From positions 150,871-214,870 of the forward strand of contig SVNT01000003.1 in the NCBI GenBank assembly GCA_015066785.1: 64,000 nt of DNA, read 5' to 3'. The DNA comes from Ruminococcus sp. GTDB taxonomy: Bacteria > Bacillota > Clostridia > Oscillospirales > Ruminococcaceae. Numbering within the stretch: position 1 is the stretch's first letter; each line of letters opens with the position of its first letter. Positions 41,907-52,269 of the stretch are shown piece by piece. The notes under the pieces were generated by a model, which saw only the letters and a program-made list of their open reading frames with translations, did no database searches and had not been told where the DNA came from. Position numbers and translations under genes: made by a program.

Positions 41907-41919
41907 TATTTTACATTAC

Positions 41920-41959
41920 AAAAAACGCATTAAAATTTAATGCGTTTTTTGTTTTTTTA
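41920..41959 (+). terminator. Terminator of the ACT-UPF0210 unit
   Basis: Stem AAAAAACGCATTAAA with a short loop and a TTTTTTG-TTTTTTT tail, just after 41906. Confidence 0.88.
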
Positions 41960-41962
41960 TAC

Positions 41963-41991
41963 TTGAATTTCAGAATAAATAGGAGTATAAT
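41963..41991 (+). promoter_or_regulatory. Promoter of the V-type ATPase operon
   Basis: TTGAAT (41963-41968), 17-bp spacer, TATAAT (41986-41991), followed by an AAGGAGG ribosome site 35 bases later. Confidence 0.75.
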
Positions 41992-42040
41992 ATCTATGTT
42001 TGCGATTTATACCTATTTAATATATAAGGAGGTGCTTGTT

Positions 42041-42355
42041 ATGTACGAGAATATCATCAACAGAATTATTGAGGCCGAAGACAATGCTCAGGACGAAATC
42101 AGCAAGGCTATGATGAAAAGCAACGATATTATTTCCGAGGCGGAAAAAGAGGCGGAGGAAATAAAAAAATCCGCACTTGACCGTGCCGAAAAGAGAATGG
42201 ATAAAATTGAGTATGTTGAACAGCAGGCTTCGCAGTATGTAATCAATGAGGCTAAAAAACAGCACGATGAAACTATTGCGGGATACGAAAAATTCTACGA
42301 CGAACAGCACGAAAAGATAGAGGATGAGATATTCTCCAGAATTATAGGGGAGTAA
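42041..42355 (+). CDS. V-type ATPase subunit G/H (peripheral stalk)
   Basis: A 104-residue protein that is almost entirely amphipathic coiled coil (Glu/Lys/Ala heptads, about residues 10-95), as expected of the peripheral-stalk subunit G/H. It pairs with subunit E in the outer stalk. The ATG at 42041 follows AAGGAGG; the extension to 41963 is inside the promoter. It is first in a nine-gene operon. Confidence 0.88.
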   Translation: MYENIINRIIEAEDNAQDEISKAMMKSNDIISEAEKEAEEIKKSALDRAEKRMDKIEYVEQQASQYVINEAKKQHDETIAGYEKFYDEQHEKIEDEIFSRIIGE

Positions 42356-42397
42356 CTATTCTGTTAAGATTCACGGGAAAGGAGTGTGACGGTTGAT

Positions 42398-43450
42398 ATG
42401 CTTCAGTATTCGCTCAATGCGACGGTAGCAAAGGCGAGGGCACTTTACGGAAAGCGACTAAAGGAAGAAGATTACAAGGAGCTTCTTAAAAAGACGAGCA
42501 TAGCGGAAATTGCGGATTATCTGAAGAGAGAAACGCATTTCTCGGAATGTATGTCCAACATAGACATAAACACCGTTCACCGTGGGTATCTTGAGGAAAT
42601 CCTTGACCGTGAAACTCTCGAAGAATATGTAAGACTTTGCAAATTCCAGAATCTCACGAAGATGGATTTTTTCAATTATCGTGTAATTATAAACGAAATC
42701 AGTGCAATAATCCGTTGCGTGATATATATAAACGCAGGGCATAGTGAGGAATTTGTCAACACCCTGCCGATGTATATGATACAGCACGCATCGTTTGATA
42801 TGACAAAGCTTGCCGAAGCAAAAACCTACGGCGAAATGCTTGAGGCAATACGGAAAACTCCGTACTACGATATTATCAAGGATGAAAAGCCCGACGAGGA
42901 CGGAGATTACGACTGTACGGGAATAGACACCAAGCTGAGAGGCTATTATGTCGGTTGGGTTACAAAAGCCGTGAAGGAAAATTTCTCGGGAAAGAACGCA
43001 AAGGACTTAATAGGAATAATAAGCCTGATGTACGACCTCAACAACATCTATAACGCATTCAGATTCAAGGCTTTTTCGCAGGCGGATGAGAGTGAAATTT
43101 CGGAGCATATACTTCCCGTGAAAAGCAGAATACCTTCACACAAGTGGAAGGAAATGCTCAACACCGAAGGCGCTGACGAGTATGTATCTGTACTGTCGGA
43201 AACAGGCTTCGGGCGGCAGATGCGTGAGGCAAATCCCGATATGAGCAAATCAACTATACAGTATGACATATTGCGGCTTAAAAGCAAGTACGCAAAGCTG
43301 TATCTGAGAAGAACGACAAATGCGGCGGTAAGTCTGTATACAATACTGTTCCTGCTGTCTGCAGAGGTAAAGAATATTACAACTATTATCGAAGGCGTGA
43401 GGTACAATGTTTCCCCGCAGGAAATAGAACGCCTGCTGATAATAGTCTGA
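42398..43450 (+). CDS. atpC: V-type ATPase subunit C (AC39 type)
   Basis: A 350-residue helical protein that matches the AC39/subunit C family, the funnel that links the V1 central rotor to the membrane ring. The start ATG (42398) is 13 bases after GGAG, a long spacing, and a GTG (42386) lies immediately after that site; the ATG gives the better N-terminus (MLQYSLNATVAKARAL). Unlike the usual order, it precedes subunit I. Confidence 0.9.
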   Translation: MLQYSLNATVAKARALYGKRLKEEDYKELLKKTSIAEIADYLKRETHFSECMSNIDINTVHRGYLEEILDRETLEEYVRLCKFQNLTKMDFFNYRVIINEISAIIRCVIYINAGHSEEFVNTLPMYMIQHASFDMTKLAEAKTYGEMLEAIRKTPYYDIIKDEKPDEDGDYDCTGIDTKLRGYYVGWVTKAVKENFSGKNAKDLIGIISLMYDLNNIYNAFRFKAFSQADESEISEHILPVKSRIPSHKWKEMLNTEGADEYVSVLSETGFGRQMREANPDMSKSTIQYDILRLKSKYAKLYLRRTTNAAVSLYTILFLLSAEVKNITTIIEGVRYNVSPQEIERLLIIV

Positions 43451-43471
43451 TATAACAGAGGTGAAAGGAAA

Positions 43472-45406
43472 ATGGCGATAGAAAAGCTGGAAACCGTCAA
43501 CATTCTGTGTTACAGAGAGAATATTGACGATGTGCTGGAAAGATGCTACAACAGCGAATGTTTCCATATTGAACAGCCTGAAAAGAACGAGAACAATGCG
43601 CTTGTCGTTCCGAATGAAGAAAATCCCTATATTGCACTTTCCGAGAGGCTGAATGCCTTTTATTCAAAGATGGGATATGACCCCAGGGAAGTGGACTGCG
43701 AGGATTTTGAAGCCAATGACCCCGAATCAATCGGGCGGTGCATAGAAGAACTCGGCGACGAAATCCGCAATATAAAGGACAGAATTGATGAGCTGAACGA
43801 AGAAATCACTCTGCGCAGACAGGTTGAGGCACAGCTCAAGCATCTCGACGGAATTGATGCGGATTATCAGAAATTGTTCATGTGCGATAATGTCCGTGTG
43901 CGATTCGGAAGACTCCCGATATCGAGCTACTACAAGCTGTCGTATCATGAGCATGAGCCGTTTATTTTCAACATTTACGATGACGACGGCGAATACTACT
44001 GGGGAATGTATTTCACCACAAAGGAAAACAAAGACCTGGTAGACGGAACATTCCGTTCGCTGTATTTTGAGCGTATTCATCTTCCCGACTTTGTACAGGG
44101 TACAGGTAAGGACGCAGCGGCGAAAAACTCCGAGGAGCTTGCGGTGGCAACGACAGAAAGAGATAAGCTCGAAAAGGAACTTCACGCTTTCGTTGAAAGC
44201 CGTGAGGAATATCTGGACAAGCTCTATTCAAAGCTGAGAAAGCTTGATATTGCGTTTGAGCTGAGAAGATACGCAGGCTATTACAACGAAAAGTATGTTG
44301 CGATTTCGGGGTATGTGCCGAAGAAAAAATCCAAGGCGTTCAAGGAACTTTTCAGTGACCTCGATACAGTTTCGGTTATGACGGCACCTGTGGATGAACA
44401 TTCCACACCGCCTACATTGCTCAAAAACAATAAATTCGCAGAGCCGTTTTCAATGTTTGTTGAGATGTATGGTCTGCCTTCGGGCAAGGGTTACGACCCG
44501 ACAATGCTTGTCGCTGTGACATACACGCTGTTGTTCGGGCTTATGTTTGCGGATCTGGGGCAGGGACTTGTCATTTCGATAGCGGGAATGCTCATCTGGA
44601 AGTTGACAAAAAACAAGCTCGGCGCAATTCTTGCGAGAGTGGGAATAGCAAGTGCCGTGTTCGGATTTATATTCGGAAGTGTGTTCGGCTTTGAAGAACT
44701 CCTGAATCCTGTATTCTACGCAATGGGCTTTGAAGAAAAGCCGTTCGAGGTAATGCACAGCATAAACACCGTTCTGTACGGAGCAATCGCAATCGGTATA
44801 TTCTTCATTATAATGACGATTATCGTCAATATATGCATAGGCTTAAAACAAAAGGATTACGAGCGTGCGCTTTTCTCGAACAATGGACTTGCGGGGCTTG
44901 TGTTCTTCGTGGCAGTGGTAGGGGCTCTCGTCGGTGGCATTCTGCTGAAACTTGACTTCATCACTCCCGCATATATAATCTGTCTGATTGTAATTCCTGC
45001 ACTGCTGATGTTTTTCAGAGAGCCTCTCGGTGCTATACTTGCACACAAGAGATTGGAAAAAGTCTCACTTGGTGACTATATCGCCTCTAACTTCTTCGAG
45101 GTGTTTGAGTTTGCGCTCAGTTTTGCAACGAATACGCTTTCTTTCGTCAGAGTAGGAGGATTTATCCTCTCTCACGCAGGAATGATGTCGGTTGTAATGC
45201 TCCTTGCGGAAAGTGCAGGCAGCGAGGCGGCAAGAATGGTCGTTATCGTTATCGGAAACATTTTCGTTATCGGTATGGAAGGACTTATTGTAGGTATTCA
45301 GTCATTACGACTTGAATTTTATGAAATTTTCTCAAGATTTTACGACGGCGACGGTTACCCGTTCGTTCCTGTAAATATGAGAAGTGAATTAGCAACAAAG
45401 AAATAA
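43472..45406 (+). CDS. atpI: V-type ATPase subunit I (a-type)
   Basis: A 644-residue protein with a long cytoplasmic N-terminal half (about 1-330, including coiled coils at 90-125 and 218-255) and a C-terminal half with about seven transmembrane helices. The text LFGLMFADLGQG and NTLSFVRVGGFIL (with the essential Arg) is typical. It provides the half-channels for the translocated ion. GAGGTGAAAGG precedes the start. Confidence 0.95.
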   Translation: MAIEKLETVNILCYRENIDDVLERCYNSECFHIEQPEKNENNALVVPNEENPYIALSERLNAFYSKMGYDPREVDCEDFEANDPESIGRCIEELGDEIRNIKDRIDELNEEITLRRQVEAQLKHLDGIDADYQKLFMCDNVRVRFGRLPISSYYKLSYHEHEPFIFNIYDDDGEYYWGMYFTTKENKDLVDGTFRSLYFERIHLPDFVQGTGKDAAAKNSEELAVATTERDKLEKELHAFVESREEYLDKLYSKLRKLDIAFELRRYAGYYNEKYVAISGYVPKKKSKAFKELFSDLDTVSVMTAPVDEHSTPPTLLKNNKFAEPFSMFVEMYGLPSGKGYDPTMLVAVTYTLLFGLMFADLGQGLVISIAGMLIWKLTKNKLGAILARVGIASAVFGFIFGSVFGFEELLNPVFYAMGFEEKPFEVMHSINTVLYGAIAIGIFFIIMTIIVNICIGLKQKDYERALFSNNGLAGLVFFVAVVGALVGGILLKLDFITPAYIICLIVIPALLMFFREPLGAILAHKRLEKVSLGDYIASNFFEVFEFALSFATNTLSFVRVGGFILSHAGMMSVVMLLAESAGSEAARMVVIVIGNIFVIGMEGLIVGIQSLRLEFYEIFSRFYDGDGYPFVPVNMRSELATKK

Positions 45407-45421
45407 ACGGAGGAAAATATT

Positions 45422-45874
45422 ATGATGTATTTAGTACCTTTTATCGCAGTGGCAGTTATTATCATGCCCCTTATCGTAATCGCAGTCAAGGGCGGAGATG
45501 AAAGAAAAAGAAGAAACGCTTTCCGCACAAATCTCGTGACATTCGTTGCAACACTTGTGCTTATGGTTGCACTTCCCGTAGGACTCGGCGTAAATGCTGA
45601 AGTTGAAGCTGACGCTCCTGTTGCGGAAACAACAGCAGCAGAAAGTGCAAAGGCTGACAGCGACGGACTCGGATATATCGCTGCCGCACTCGCAACAGGC
45701 TTCGGTTCAATCGGATGTGGTATCGCAGTAGCCGCTGCCGCTCCCGCAGCTATCGGTGCTGTATCGGAAGAACCCAAGGCTTTCTCAAAGGCGCTTATCT
45801 TCGTTGCGCTCGGTGAAGGTGTTGCACTTTACGGCTTCCTTATTTCGTTTATGATTCTCGGAAAACTCGGCTAA
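45422..45874 (+). CDS. atpK: V-type ATPase subunit K (proteolipid ring), with an atypical N-terminal half
   Basis: A 150-residue protein with four helices. The second half is the c-type hairpin: GYIAAALATGFGSIGCGIAV, then a polar loop and VALGEGVALYGF, where the Glu is the ion carrier. The first half (helices about 1-22 and 35-58) lacks a Gly-rich hairpin, and an Ala/Thr/Glu-rich loop (about 60-82) separates it. The Gln seen in Na+-type rings is not evident. ATG at 45422 or 45425 follows GGAGG. H+ or Na+ use cannot be decided. Confidence 0.85.
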   Translation: MMYLVPFIAVAVIIMPLIVIAVKGGDERKRRNAFRTNLVTFVATLVLMVALPVGLGVNAEVEADAPVAETTAAESAKADSDGLGYIAAALATGFGSIGCGIAVAAAAPAAIGAVSEEPKAFSKALIFVALGEGVALYGFLISFMILGKLG

Positions 45875-45893
45875 ACTGAAGGAGAATGGTATT

Positions 45894-46202
45894 ATGCAGT
45901 TCTATCTGATAAGCGACAATGCCGATACCCATACGGGCATGCGGCTTGCAGGTATTGACGGCGTTATCGTACACAACGAAAGCGAAGTCAGGGACGAGCT
46001 TAACAGGGCGGCGGAAAATCCCGATATTGCGGTGGTTCTCCTTACCGATAAGCTGTTTGAAATGTGCGGGGATTACATCTATGATTTCAAGCTGAAGAAA
46101 AAGCGTCCGCTTGTAGTTGAAATTCCCGACAGACACGCAACTTCGCATATTACTTCGACGATTTCACGCTATCTTCAGGAGGCAATAGGTATAAGCCTTT
46201 AA
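45894..46202 (+). CDS. atpF: V-type ATPase subunit F
   Basis: A 102-residue protein of the F subunit family (MQFYLISDNADTHTGMRLAG at the start, EIPDRHA near the end), part of the central rotor with subunit D. AAGGAG precedes the ATG. It follows K after 19 bp and precedes E after 19 bp. Confidence 0.93.
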   Translation: MQFYLISDNADTHTGMRLAGIDGVIVHNESEVRDELNRAAENPDIAVVLLTDKLFEMCGDYIYDFKLKKKRPLVVEIPDRHATSHITSTISRYLQEAIGISL

Positions 46203-46221
46203 GCTAACGGAGGGATTAGGA

Positions 46222-46863
46222 ATGGCAAAAACAAAGAATTCGGTTGATTTCTCTGCGGAAAATTCAGAGAGAGTTGAACATTTTTTTGATGTGCTCAAAA
46301 AAGAAATTTCAGACACTACCGAAAAGATAATAAAAGACGCTGAGGCTGAGAAGAAAAAGATAGTCGCAAAGGCGAATGAGGATTCTTTGCAGAAGGCGTA
46401 CGACGATATTCAGGGGAGCGCAAAGGCTTCTGAAAGAAAATATTCGCTTATTACGGCAAAATCCGAACTGGAAATAAAGCAGGATATTCTTCGTCGCCGC
46501 ATGGAAATCACCGACAGAATTTTCGGTAACATCAGCGGCAGAATTGCTGAATTCAGAAAAACGGAAAAGTATCTTCCGTACTTGAAAAATCTTCTTTCGG
46601 ACGAGAAGCTTTCGGGTACTGAAATCGTATATCTTTCGTCGGACGATATGAAATACGAGGCTGAACTCAGAAAGCTCTGCGGCGAAAAGGTGACTTTCAA
46701 AGCGGACAAGCTAATAAAACTCGGCGGACTTTCGGTGTATTATCCCGAAAAATCCGTGCTTGTTGACAAGACTATAGATACCGTTTTCGGCGAGGAGAAA
46801 AAATTCTTTGCGGCAAGCGGAAAAATTGCGGCAGTTACCGCAACGGATAATCAGTTGAATTGA
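46222..46863 (+). CDS. atpE: V-type ATPase subunit E
   Basis: A 213-residue protein with an N-terminal coiled coil (about 15-80) and a C-terminal alpha/beta domain (about 100-200) with the family closing LGGLSVYYPEKSVLVDKTID. It pairs with G/H in the peripheral stalk. The ribosome site is GGAGGGATTAGG. Confidence 0.88.
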   Translation: MAKTKNSVDFSAENSERVEHFFDVLKKEISDTTEKIIKDAEAEKKKIVAKANEDSLQKAYDDIQGSAKASERKYSLITAKSELEIKQDILRRRMEITDRIFGNISGRIAEFRKTEKYLPYLKNLLSDEKLSGTEIVYLSSDDMKYEAELRKLCGEKVTFKADKLIKLGGLSVYYPEKSVLVDKTIDTVFGEEKKFFAASGKIAAVTATDNQLN

Positions 46864-46873
46864 GGGGATAGGC

Positions 46874-48631
46874 TTGGAGAATAAAATATATTCAATAAAC
46901 GGCCCTGTTGTAAAAATCAAGGACGCACGGGATTTTCAGATGCTTGAAATGGTCTATGTCGGTAAAAAGCGTCTTATCGGTGAGGTTATCGGCATAAATT
47001 CCGAGTTTACGACGATACAGGTATACGAATCTACTACCGGTCTTATGCCGGGAGAGCCCGTTGAAACCACAGGCTCGCCCATGTGCGTAACTCTCGGCCC
47101 CGGAATTATTTCAAATATTTTTGACGGAATAGAACGCCCGCTGAAAGAGCTTGAAAAGCTCGGAGGAGCGTTTATTCCCGAGGGTGCATCTGTTCCCAGC
47201 CTTGATACAGAGAGGGAATATGATGTGACCGTCACCGTTAAGAGCGGTGATGTTGTATCGGGCGGAGATGTTTATGCAAAGTGTCAGGAAACTGCACTTA
47301 TTGAGCATCGCTGTATGATTTCGCCTCTTAAATCGGGTGAAATTGTATGGACTGCCCCGAACGGAAAATACAAAATCAATGACGTTGTTGCAAAGCTGAA
47401 AACCGACGATGGTGAGGAAGAGCTTACCCTTTGCCAGAAGTGGCCTATCAGGCAGGCTCGTCCCGTGAAGGACAGACTTCGCATAGATACTCCGCTTATT
47501 ACGGGACAGAGAGTTATCGATACCCTTGTTCCTATTGCAAAGGGCGGAACAGCCGCAATCCCGGGAGGATTCGGTACGGGTAAGACGATGACACAGCACC
47601 AGCTTGCAAAGTGGTGCGATGCGGATATTATCGTCTACATCGGCTGCGGTGAGCGTGGAAACGAAATGACTCAGGTTCTGGAGGAATTCAGCGAGCTTAT
47701 AGACCCCAAGTCGGGAAATCATCTTACCGACAGAACGGTACTTATCGCAAACACCTCGAATATGCCCGTTGCTGCCCGTGAGGCTTCGATTTACACAGGA
47801 ATTACACTTGCGGAATACTATCGTGATATGGGATACCATATCGCTATAATGGCGGACTCTACTTCACGATGGGCAGAGGCTCTCCGTGAAATTTCGGGAC
47901 GACTTGAAGAAATGCCTGCCGAAGAAGGCTTCCCAGCGTATCTTCCGTCAAGACTTTCTGCGTTCTATGAGCGTGCAGGTTATATGAAAAACCTCAACGA
48001 CAGTGAAGGTTCGATAACGATTATCGGGGCGGTATCGCCTCAGGGCTCGGACTTCTCCGAACCTGTAACGCAGAATACAAAGCGTTTCATCAGATGTTTC
48101 TGGGCGCTTGACAAGTCGCTTGCGTATGCCCGTCATTATCCTGCGATAAACTGGACATCAAGCTACAGCGAGTATGTCGACGAGCTTTCGGATTTCTATA
48201 AAGAAAAGGTAGGGGAGGAATTCCTCTCACGCCGCAGAAGAATAAATAATCTTCTCGTCGAGGAAAGCAACCTTATGGAGATTGTAAAGCTCATAGGCTC
48301 GGATGTTCTTCCCGATGACCAGAAGCTCATCATAGAAACGGCAAGGGTTATCCGTGTGGGATTTCTCCAGCAGAACGCATACCACAAGGACGACACTTAT
48401 GTTCCGCTTGAAAAGCAGAACTGTATGATGAAAACTATTCTCAGACTCTATGACGATTGCAGAAGTGCAATTGCAAGGGGTATTCCCATCAGCCTTATGA
48501 TTGAAACGGGAATGTTTGAAAGAGTTATAAAAGTAAAGTATGATATTCCTAACGACAGACTTGATATGTTCGATTCTCTCGACAACGAAATCAGTACGGT
48601 TATGAATAGACTTACAGCAGAAATAAATTGA
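46874..48631 (+). CDS. atpA: V-type ATPase catalytic subunit A
   Basis: A 585-residue catalytic subunit with Walker A GGFGTGKT (about residues 230-237), the Walker B region [13 protein letters not shown] and the non-homologous insert after position 90 that marks V-type A subunits. Its start codon is TTG at 46874, 8 bases after GAGGGGAT, which is the only TTG start in the operon and may lower its expression. It hydrolyses or makes ATP with subunit B. Confidence 0.96.
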   Translation: MENKIYSINGPVVKIKDARDFQMLEMVYVGKKRLIGEVIGINSEFTTIQVYESTTGLMPGEPVETTGSPMCVTLGPGIISNIFDGIERPLKELEKLGGAFIPEGASVPSLDTEREYDVTVTVKSGDVVSGGDVYAKCQETALIEHRCMISPLKSGEIVWTAPNGKYKINDVVAKLKTDDGEEELTLCQKWPIRQARPVKDRLRIDTPLITGQRVIDTLVPIAKGGTAAIPGGFGTGKTMTQHQLAKWCDADIIVYIGCGERGNEMTQVLEEFSELIDPKSGNHLTDRTVLIANTSNMPVAAREASIYTGITLAEYYRDMGYHIAIMADSTSRWAEALREISGRLEEMPAEEGFPAYLPSRLSAFYERAGYMKNLNDSEGSITIIGAVSPQGSDFSEPVTQNTKRFIRCFWALDKSLAYARHYPAINWTSSYSEYVDELSDFYKEKVGEEFLSRRRRINNLLVEESNLMEIVKLIGSDVLPDDQKLIIETARVIRVGFLQQNAYHKDDTYVPLEKQNCMMKTILRLYDDCRSAIARGIPISLMIETGMFERVIKVKYDIPNDRLDMFDSLDNEISTVMNRLTAEIN

Positions 48632-48650
48632 TTTTCGGAGGAGTTTTTCT

Positions 48651-50045
48651 ATGGGACTGCAATATGTCGGACTTAAAGAAATAAACGGCCCTCTTGTTGT
48701 TCTCGACAAGGTTGAGGGTGCGAGCTTTGACGAAATTGCGGAAATTCATCTCGACGACGGAACTATGCGTTGCGGGCGAGTGGTTGAAGTTGCGGGTGAC
48801 AAGGTAGTTTTACAGGTTTTTGAAGATACAAAGGGACTTTCACTTGTAAATACAAGAACGGTATTTACAGGGCGTCCGCTTGAAATGCCGCTTTCCGAGG
48901 AGGTTCTCGGGCGTGTATTCAACGGCTCGGGCAGACCTATCGACGGACTCGGTGAAATTTATGCCGAGAAGTATATGGACATCAACGGCAAGCCGCTCAA
49001 TCCCGTTTCGAGAACATATCCGAGAAACTACATCAAAACGGGAATTTCAACTATCGACTGCCTTACAACGCTTATCAGAGGGCAGAAACTTCCGATATTT
49101 TCGGGTTCGGGCTTGTCACACAACAAGCTCGCTGTACAGATTGTCCGTCAGGCAGAAATCGCCGAGGACGACGGAAAGGAATTCGCTGTTGTTTTCGCCG
49201 CAATGGGAGTAAAGAACGACGTTGCCGATTACTTCAGACGCAGCTTTGAAGAAAGCGGAGTGCTTTCAAAGGTTGCAATGTTTTTGAATCTTTCCGACGA
49301 CCCGATTATCGAGCGTATTCTTACGCCGAGATGTGCGCTTACAACTGCAGAGTATCTTGCGTATGAAAAGAATATGCATATCCTTGTAATTCTTACGGAT
49401 ATGACCTCGTACGCCGAGGCTCTGCGTGAATTCTCGTCATCGAAGGGAGAAATCCCCGGGCGTAAGGGCTATCCCGGCTACCTTTACTCCGACCTTGCAT
49501 CGCTTTACGAAAGAGCGGGAGTAATTGAAAATGCTGAAGGAAGCGTTACGCAGATACCTATACTTACAATGCCGAATGACGATATTACTCACCCCGTGCC
49601 TGACCTTACGGGATACATTACCGAGGGGCAGATAGTTCTCGACAGAGGGCTTGACCAGACGGGAGTGTATCCGTCAATCTCGGTACTGCCGTCGTTGTCA
49701 CGACTTATGAAGGACGGTATCGGTGAAGGCTATACAAGAGACGACCACGCAGTTGTTTCAAACCAGCTTTTTGCGTGCTACGCAAGAGTGCAGGATGCAA
49801 GAGCGCTGGCGTCGGTTATCGGTGAGGAGGAGCTTTCCGAAACCGATAAGGCTTATATGAACTTCGGGGTTATGTTCGAAAAATATTTCATCTCTCAGAA
49901 TTTTGATGAAAACCGCAGTATTGAACAGACGCTTGATCTGGGATGGGAGCTTTTATCGCTACTTCCGATTTCGGAGCTTGACCGTGTGGATGAAAAGCTG
50001 CTTGAGAAGAAATACAATCCCGAGGCGGCAAAGAAATTCGTTTAA
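48651..50045 (+). CDS. atpB: V-type ATPase subunit B
   Basis: A 464-residue non-catalytic partner. The P-loop position is degenerate ([11 protein letters not shown]), as expected for B subunits, and the closing residues match. CGGAGG precedes the start. It alternates with A around the V1 head. Confidence 0.96.
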   Translation: MGLQYVGLKEINGPLVVLDKVEGASFDEIAEIHLDDGTMRCGRVVEVAGDKVVLQVFEDTKGLSLVNTRTVFTGRPLEMPLSEEVLGRVFNGSGRPIDGLGEIYAEKYMDINGKPLNPVSRTYPRNYIKTGISTIDCLTTLIRGQKLPIFSGSGLSHNKLAVQIVRQAEIAEDDGKEFAVVFAAMGVKNDVADYFRRSFEESGVLSKVAMFLNLSDDPIIERILTPRCALTTAEYLAYEKNMHILVILTDMTSYAEALREFSSSKGEIPGRKGYPGYLYSDLASLYERAGVIENAEGSVTQIPILTMPNDDITHPVPDLTGYITEGQIVLDRGLDQTGVYPSISVLPSLSRLMKDGIGEGYTRDDHAVVSNQLFACYARVQDARALASVIGEEELSETDKAYMNFGVMFEKYFISQNFDENRSIEQTLDLGWELLSLLPISELDRVDEKLLEKKYNPEAAKKFV

Positions 50046-50063
50046 CAGAAAGGGGCTGAGTTT

Positions 50064-50684
50064 GTGGCAGAGCAGATTTTTCCTACCAAGGGTAATCTGA
50101 TGAATGCAAAGAAGTCTCTGGCGTTGTCGCAGCTCGGCTATGAATTGCTCGACCGCAAGAGAAACATTCTCATACGTGAGCTTATGTCACTTGTTGACGA
50201 CGCAAAGGGACTCCGTGGAAGTATAGAAGAGGCGTATTCCGAGGCTTACACGGCGTTGCAACGTGCCCAGCTTACAATGGGTATCGTGGAGCAGGTAGCT
50301 CAGGCGGTACCTGTCGACAACAGCGTAGAGGTAAAATACCGTAGCGTCATGGGCGTTGAACTTCCCAAAGTCACGATAAAGAAAAAGAAACTGAAGATTT
50401 CCTACGGTTTGTATCACACCAACGATGAACTTGACTATGCCTACTATTGCTTTGACAGGGTAAAACAGCTTACAGCGGTGCTTGCCGAGGTCGAAAACAG
50501 CATATACCGACTTGCGATTGCCGTAAAGAAAACGCAGTCGAGAGCAAATGCGCTCAAGAACATTATGATTCCGAAATTCCAGGGAGTTGTGAAGTTCATA
50601 AGCGACAGCCTCGAAGAAAAAGAGCGTGAGGATTTCTCACGCCTGAAGGTAATCAAATTGCAGAAAAGCAAAAAGAACGTATAA
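50064..50684 (+). CDS. atpD: V-type ATPase subunit D (central rotor)
   Basis: A 206-residue coiled-coil protein with the family start PTKGNLMNAKKSLALSQLGY and a Lys-rich tail; it forms the central shaft. The start codon is GTG (50064) after AAAGGGG. It is the last gene of the operon; a terminator follows 8 bp later. Confidence 0.95.
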   Translation: MAEQIFPTKGNLMNAKKSLALSQLGYELLDRKRNILIRELMSLVDDAKGLRGSIEEAYSEAYTALQRAQLTMGIVEQVAQAVPVDNSVEVKYRSVMGVELPKVTIKKKKLKISYGLYHTNDELDYAYYCFDRVKQLTAVLAEVENSIYRLAIAVKKTQSRANALKNIMIPKFQGVVKFISDSLEEKEREDFSRLKVIKLQKSKKNV

Positions 50685-50691
50685 TGAAATG

Positions 50692-50727
50692 AAAAAACAC
50701 CACTCCGACATCGGAATGGTGTTTTTT
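50692..50727. terminator. Bidirectional terminator
   Basis: Stem AACACCAxTCCGA with a 3-base loop and flanking A/T tracts, between the V-type ATPase operon and the convergent lipoprotein gene. Confidence 0.88.
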
Positions 50728-50734
50728 ATTGTCA

Positions 50735-52144
50735 TTAACCCACTGCGTAGGAAACATATACCGTGTAGTCGCCACTGTAATCCCCGGGGTATTCAAAGGG
50801 GGCAGAGCAGTTTTCGTCGGCATATTCATAGCCGTAATATTCGTTAACCTGAAGGTTCCAGTTTTCAGGAACAGAGATTGTTGCTACGCTCTTTTTCTCG
50901 CCGATGGGGTAGTATTCCTCAAGTTCGATATAAGTTACCGTTCTAAGCTCGTTCTTGTCCCAGCAGTCGAAAGCACCGTGCTCGTCAACTTCTACATTAT
51001 CGTAGATGACATTAAGGCATGCGGAATCGTTCTTATAATCGATGAAAACGAGCCTGAGGTCTTCTTTCTTTACTGTGTATACGGCGGGAGTTGCTCCCTT
51101 GAAAGAATATTCGCTGATGATTTCGAATTTATATTCGTCGTCTGTTTCTTCAAGGATATAGGGTGTGCCGTAATCGAACATATATTCAGTACCGTTGAAG
51201 GGATTTGAAAATTGGTCATAATAATTTTCGAGGTCTATATACGCTCTGATTTTGCCCTCTCCGTCAGTTGAATAGGTTATGCCTCTGTACCATCCGCCGT
51301 AGCTTTCTGTATCGTCTTCGTAAGTTTCGTGCCATACAGTTGCATAGCTGTCTTTTCTTAAGTAGTAGGTGGTTATATATTCACCGTATGTTGATGAGTT
51401 GATTGTCTGGTATGAGCCGAATCTGTCGATGAGGTTGCCCGGGTTATTTGCGTTTATGAGGTCTTCAACAGTAAAGGGAGCTATTGTTCCCGCTGACTCG
51501 TACATTTCTGTAAGGTCATTGAAGCCTATTGCTGAAAGGTAATAGTTGTGTACTCCGTTGTCCATATCACTTTCGGTAAAGTCGAATGTGTATTCGTGCA
51601 CAATTTCAGCGTCATCGAGGTGGTCGGTGAGGGTGATGACTATTGAACCTTCGTCGTTCATTCTGCTTTCGTAGGAATAGTACATTCCGAATATGGTTTC
51701 GAAATAATCCTTCTGCTCGTTGAAGGTGTATGTAATTTCTCCGTTGCTTTCGGATTTTGTTACTTCGTTTTCTTCGCAGTAGTAGTCTTCAATGGCTACA
51801 AAGTCGCCACCTGTGATTACCTTCTGGATTTCGAAGGCTTCGTTTTCGGTCATAGCAGGATTTTCGGGATTTCGGATAGCACCGTACCAACCGATAACAT
51901 CCCACAGGTAATAGGGATTGTTCACATCGTTTATATCGCCTAAATCAATATCATAAACTTCCATTGACATAGAAACAGCGTGAGCTATTCTTTCTTTTTC
52001 AACGTCGATTTCGATTGTTTCGCCGTTTGTTGAGTCTGGTGTTGTTTCAGCGGGAGTTTTGCCTTCGGGCATTTCACACGCTGTAAATGCCGTGAGAGAT
52101 AAAATTCCCACAGTGAGCAGTGCCATAAGCTTTGTTTTTTTCAT
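50735..52144 (-). CDS. Large acidic lipoprotein, unknown function
   Basis: A 469-residue lipoprotein with a signal ending in lipobox FTAC (Cys at about 23), a Thr/Glu-rich linker and a long surface domain rich in Tyr, Asp and Glu. No known domain was recognised. The ATG at 52144 follows TAGGAG; an extension to 52162 is rejected. It has a clear promoter and is monocistronic. Sugar binding or adhesion is possible but unproved. Confidence 0.8.
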   Translation of the reverse strand: MKKTKLMALLTVGILSLTAFTACEMPEGKTPAETTPDSTNGETIEIDVEKERIAHAVSMSMEVYDIDLGDINDVNNPYYLWDVIGWYGAIRNPENPAMTENEAFEIQKVITGGDFVAIEDYYCEENEVTKSESNGEITYTFNEQKDYFETIFGMYYSYESRMNDEGSIVITLTDHLDDAEIVHEYTFDFTESDMDNGVHNYYLSAIGFNDLTEMYESAGTIAPFTVEDLINANNPGNLIDRFGSYQTINSSTYGEYITTYYLRKDSYATVWHETYEDDTESYGGWYRGITYSTDGEGKIRAYIDLENYYDQFSNPFNGTEYMFDYGTPYILEETDDEYKFEIISEYSFKGATPAVYTVKKEDLRLVFIDYKNDSACLNVIYDNVEVDEHGAFDCWDKNELRTVTYIELEEYYPIGEKKSVATISVPENWNLQVNEYYGYEYADENCSAPFEYPGDYSGDYTVYVSYAVG

Positions 52145-52179
52145 TGTTTTTTCTCCTATCATATATTTTATACAACTAT

Positions 52180-52208
52180 ATCATAACATATTGTTAACAA
52201 ATAGTCAA
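52180..52208 (-). promoter_or_regulatory. Promoter of the large lipoprotein gene
   Basis: Minus strand TTGACT (52208-52203), 17-bp spacer, TATGAT (52185-52180). A TTGTTAACAA palindrome lies inside the spacer. Confidence 0.7.
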
Positions 52209-52269
52209 CAAATATTTTCAAAAAAACGGCACATACTAGTAGCAATAAAATAAAAGCGAGGGTATCTAT

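Noticed and set aside
45422..45600. N-terminal part of V-ATPase subunit K as a separate short gene
   Set aside because: It is in frame with the proteolipid hairpin and has no stop or second ribosome site.
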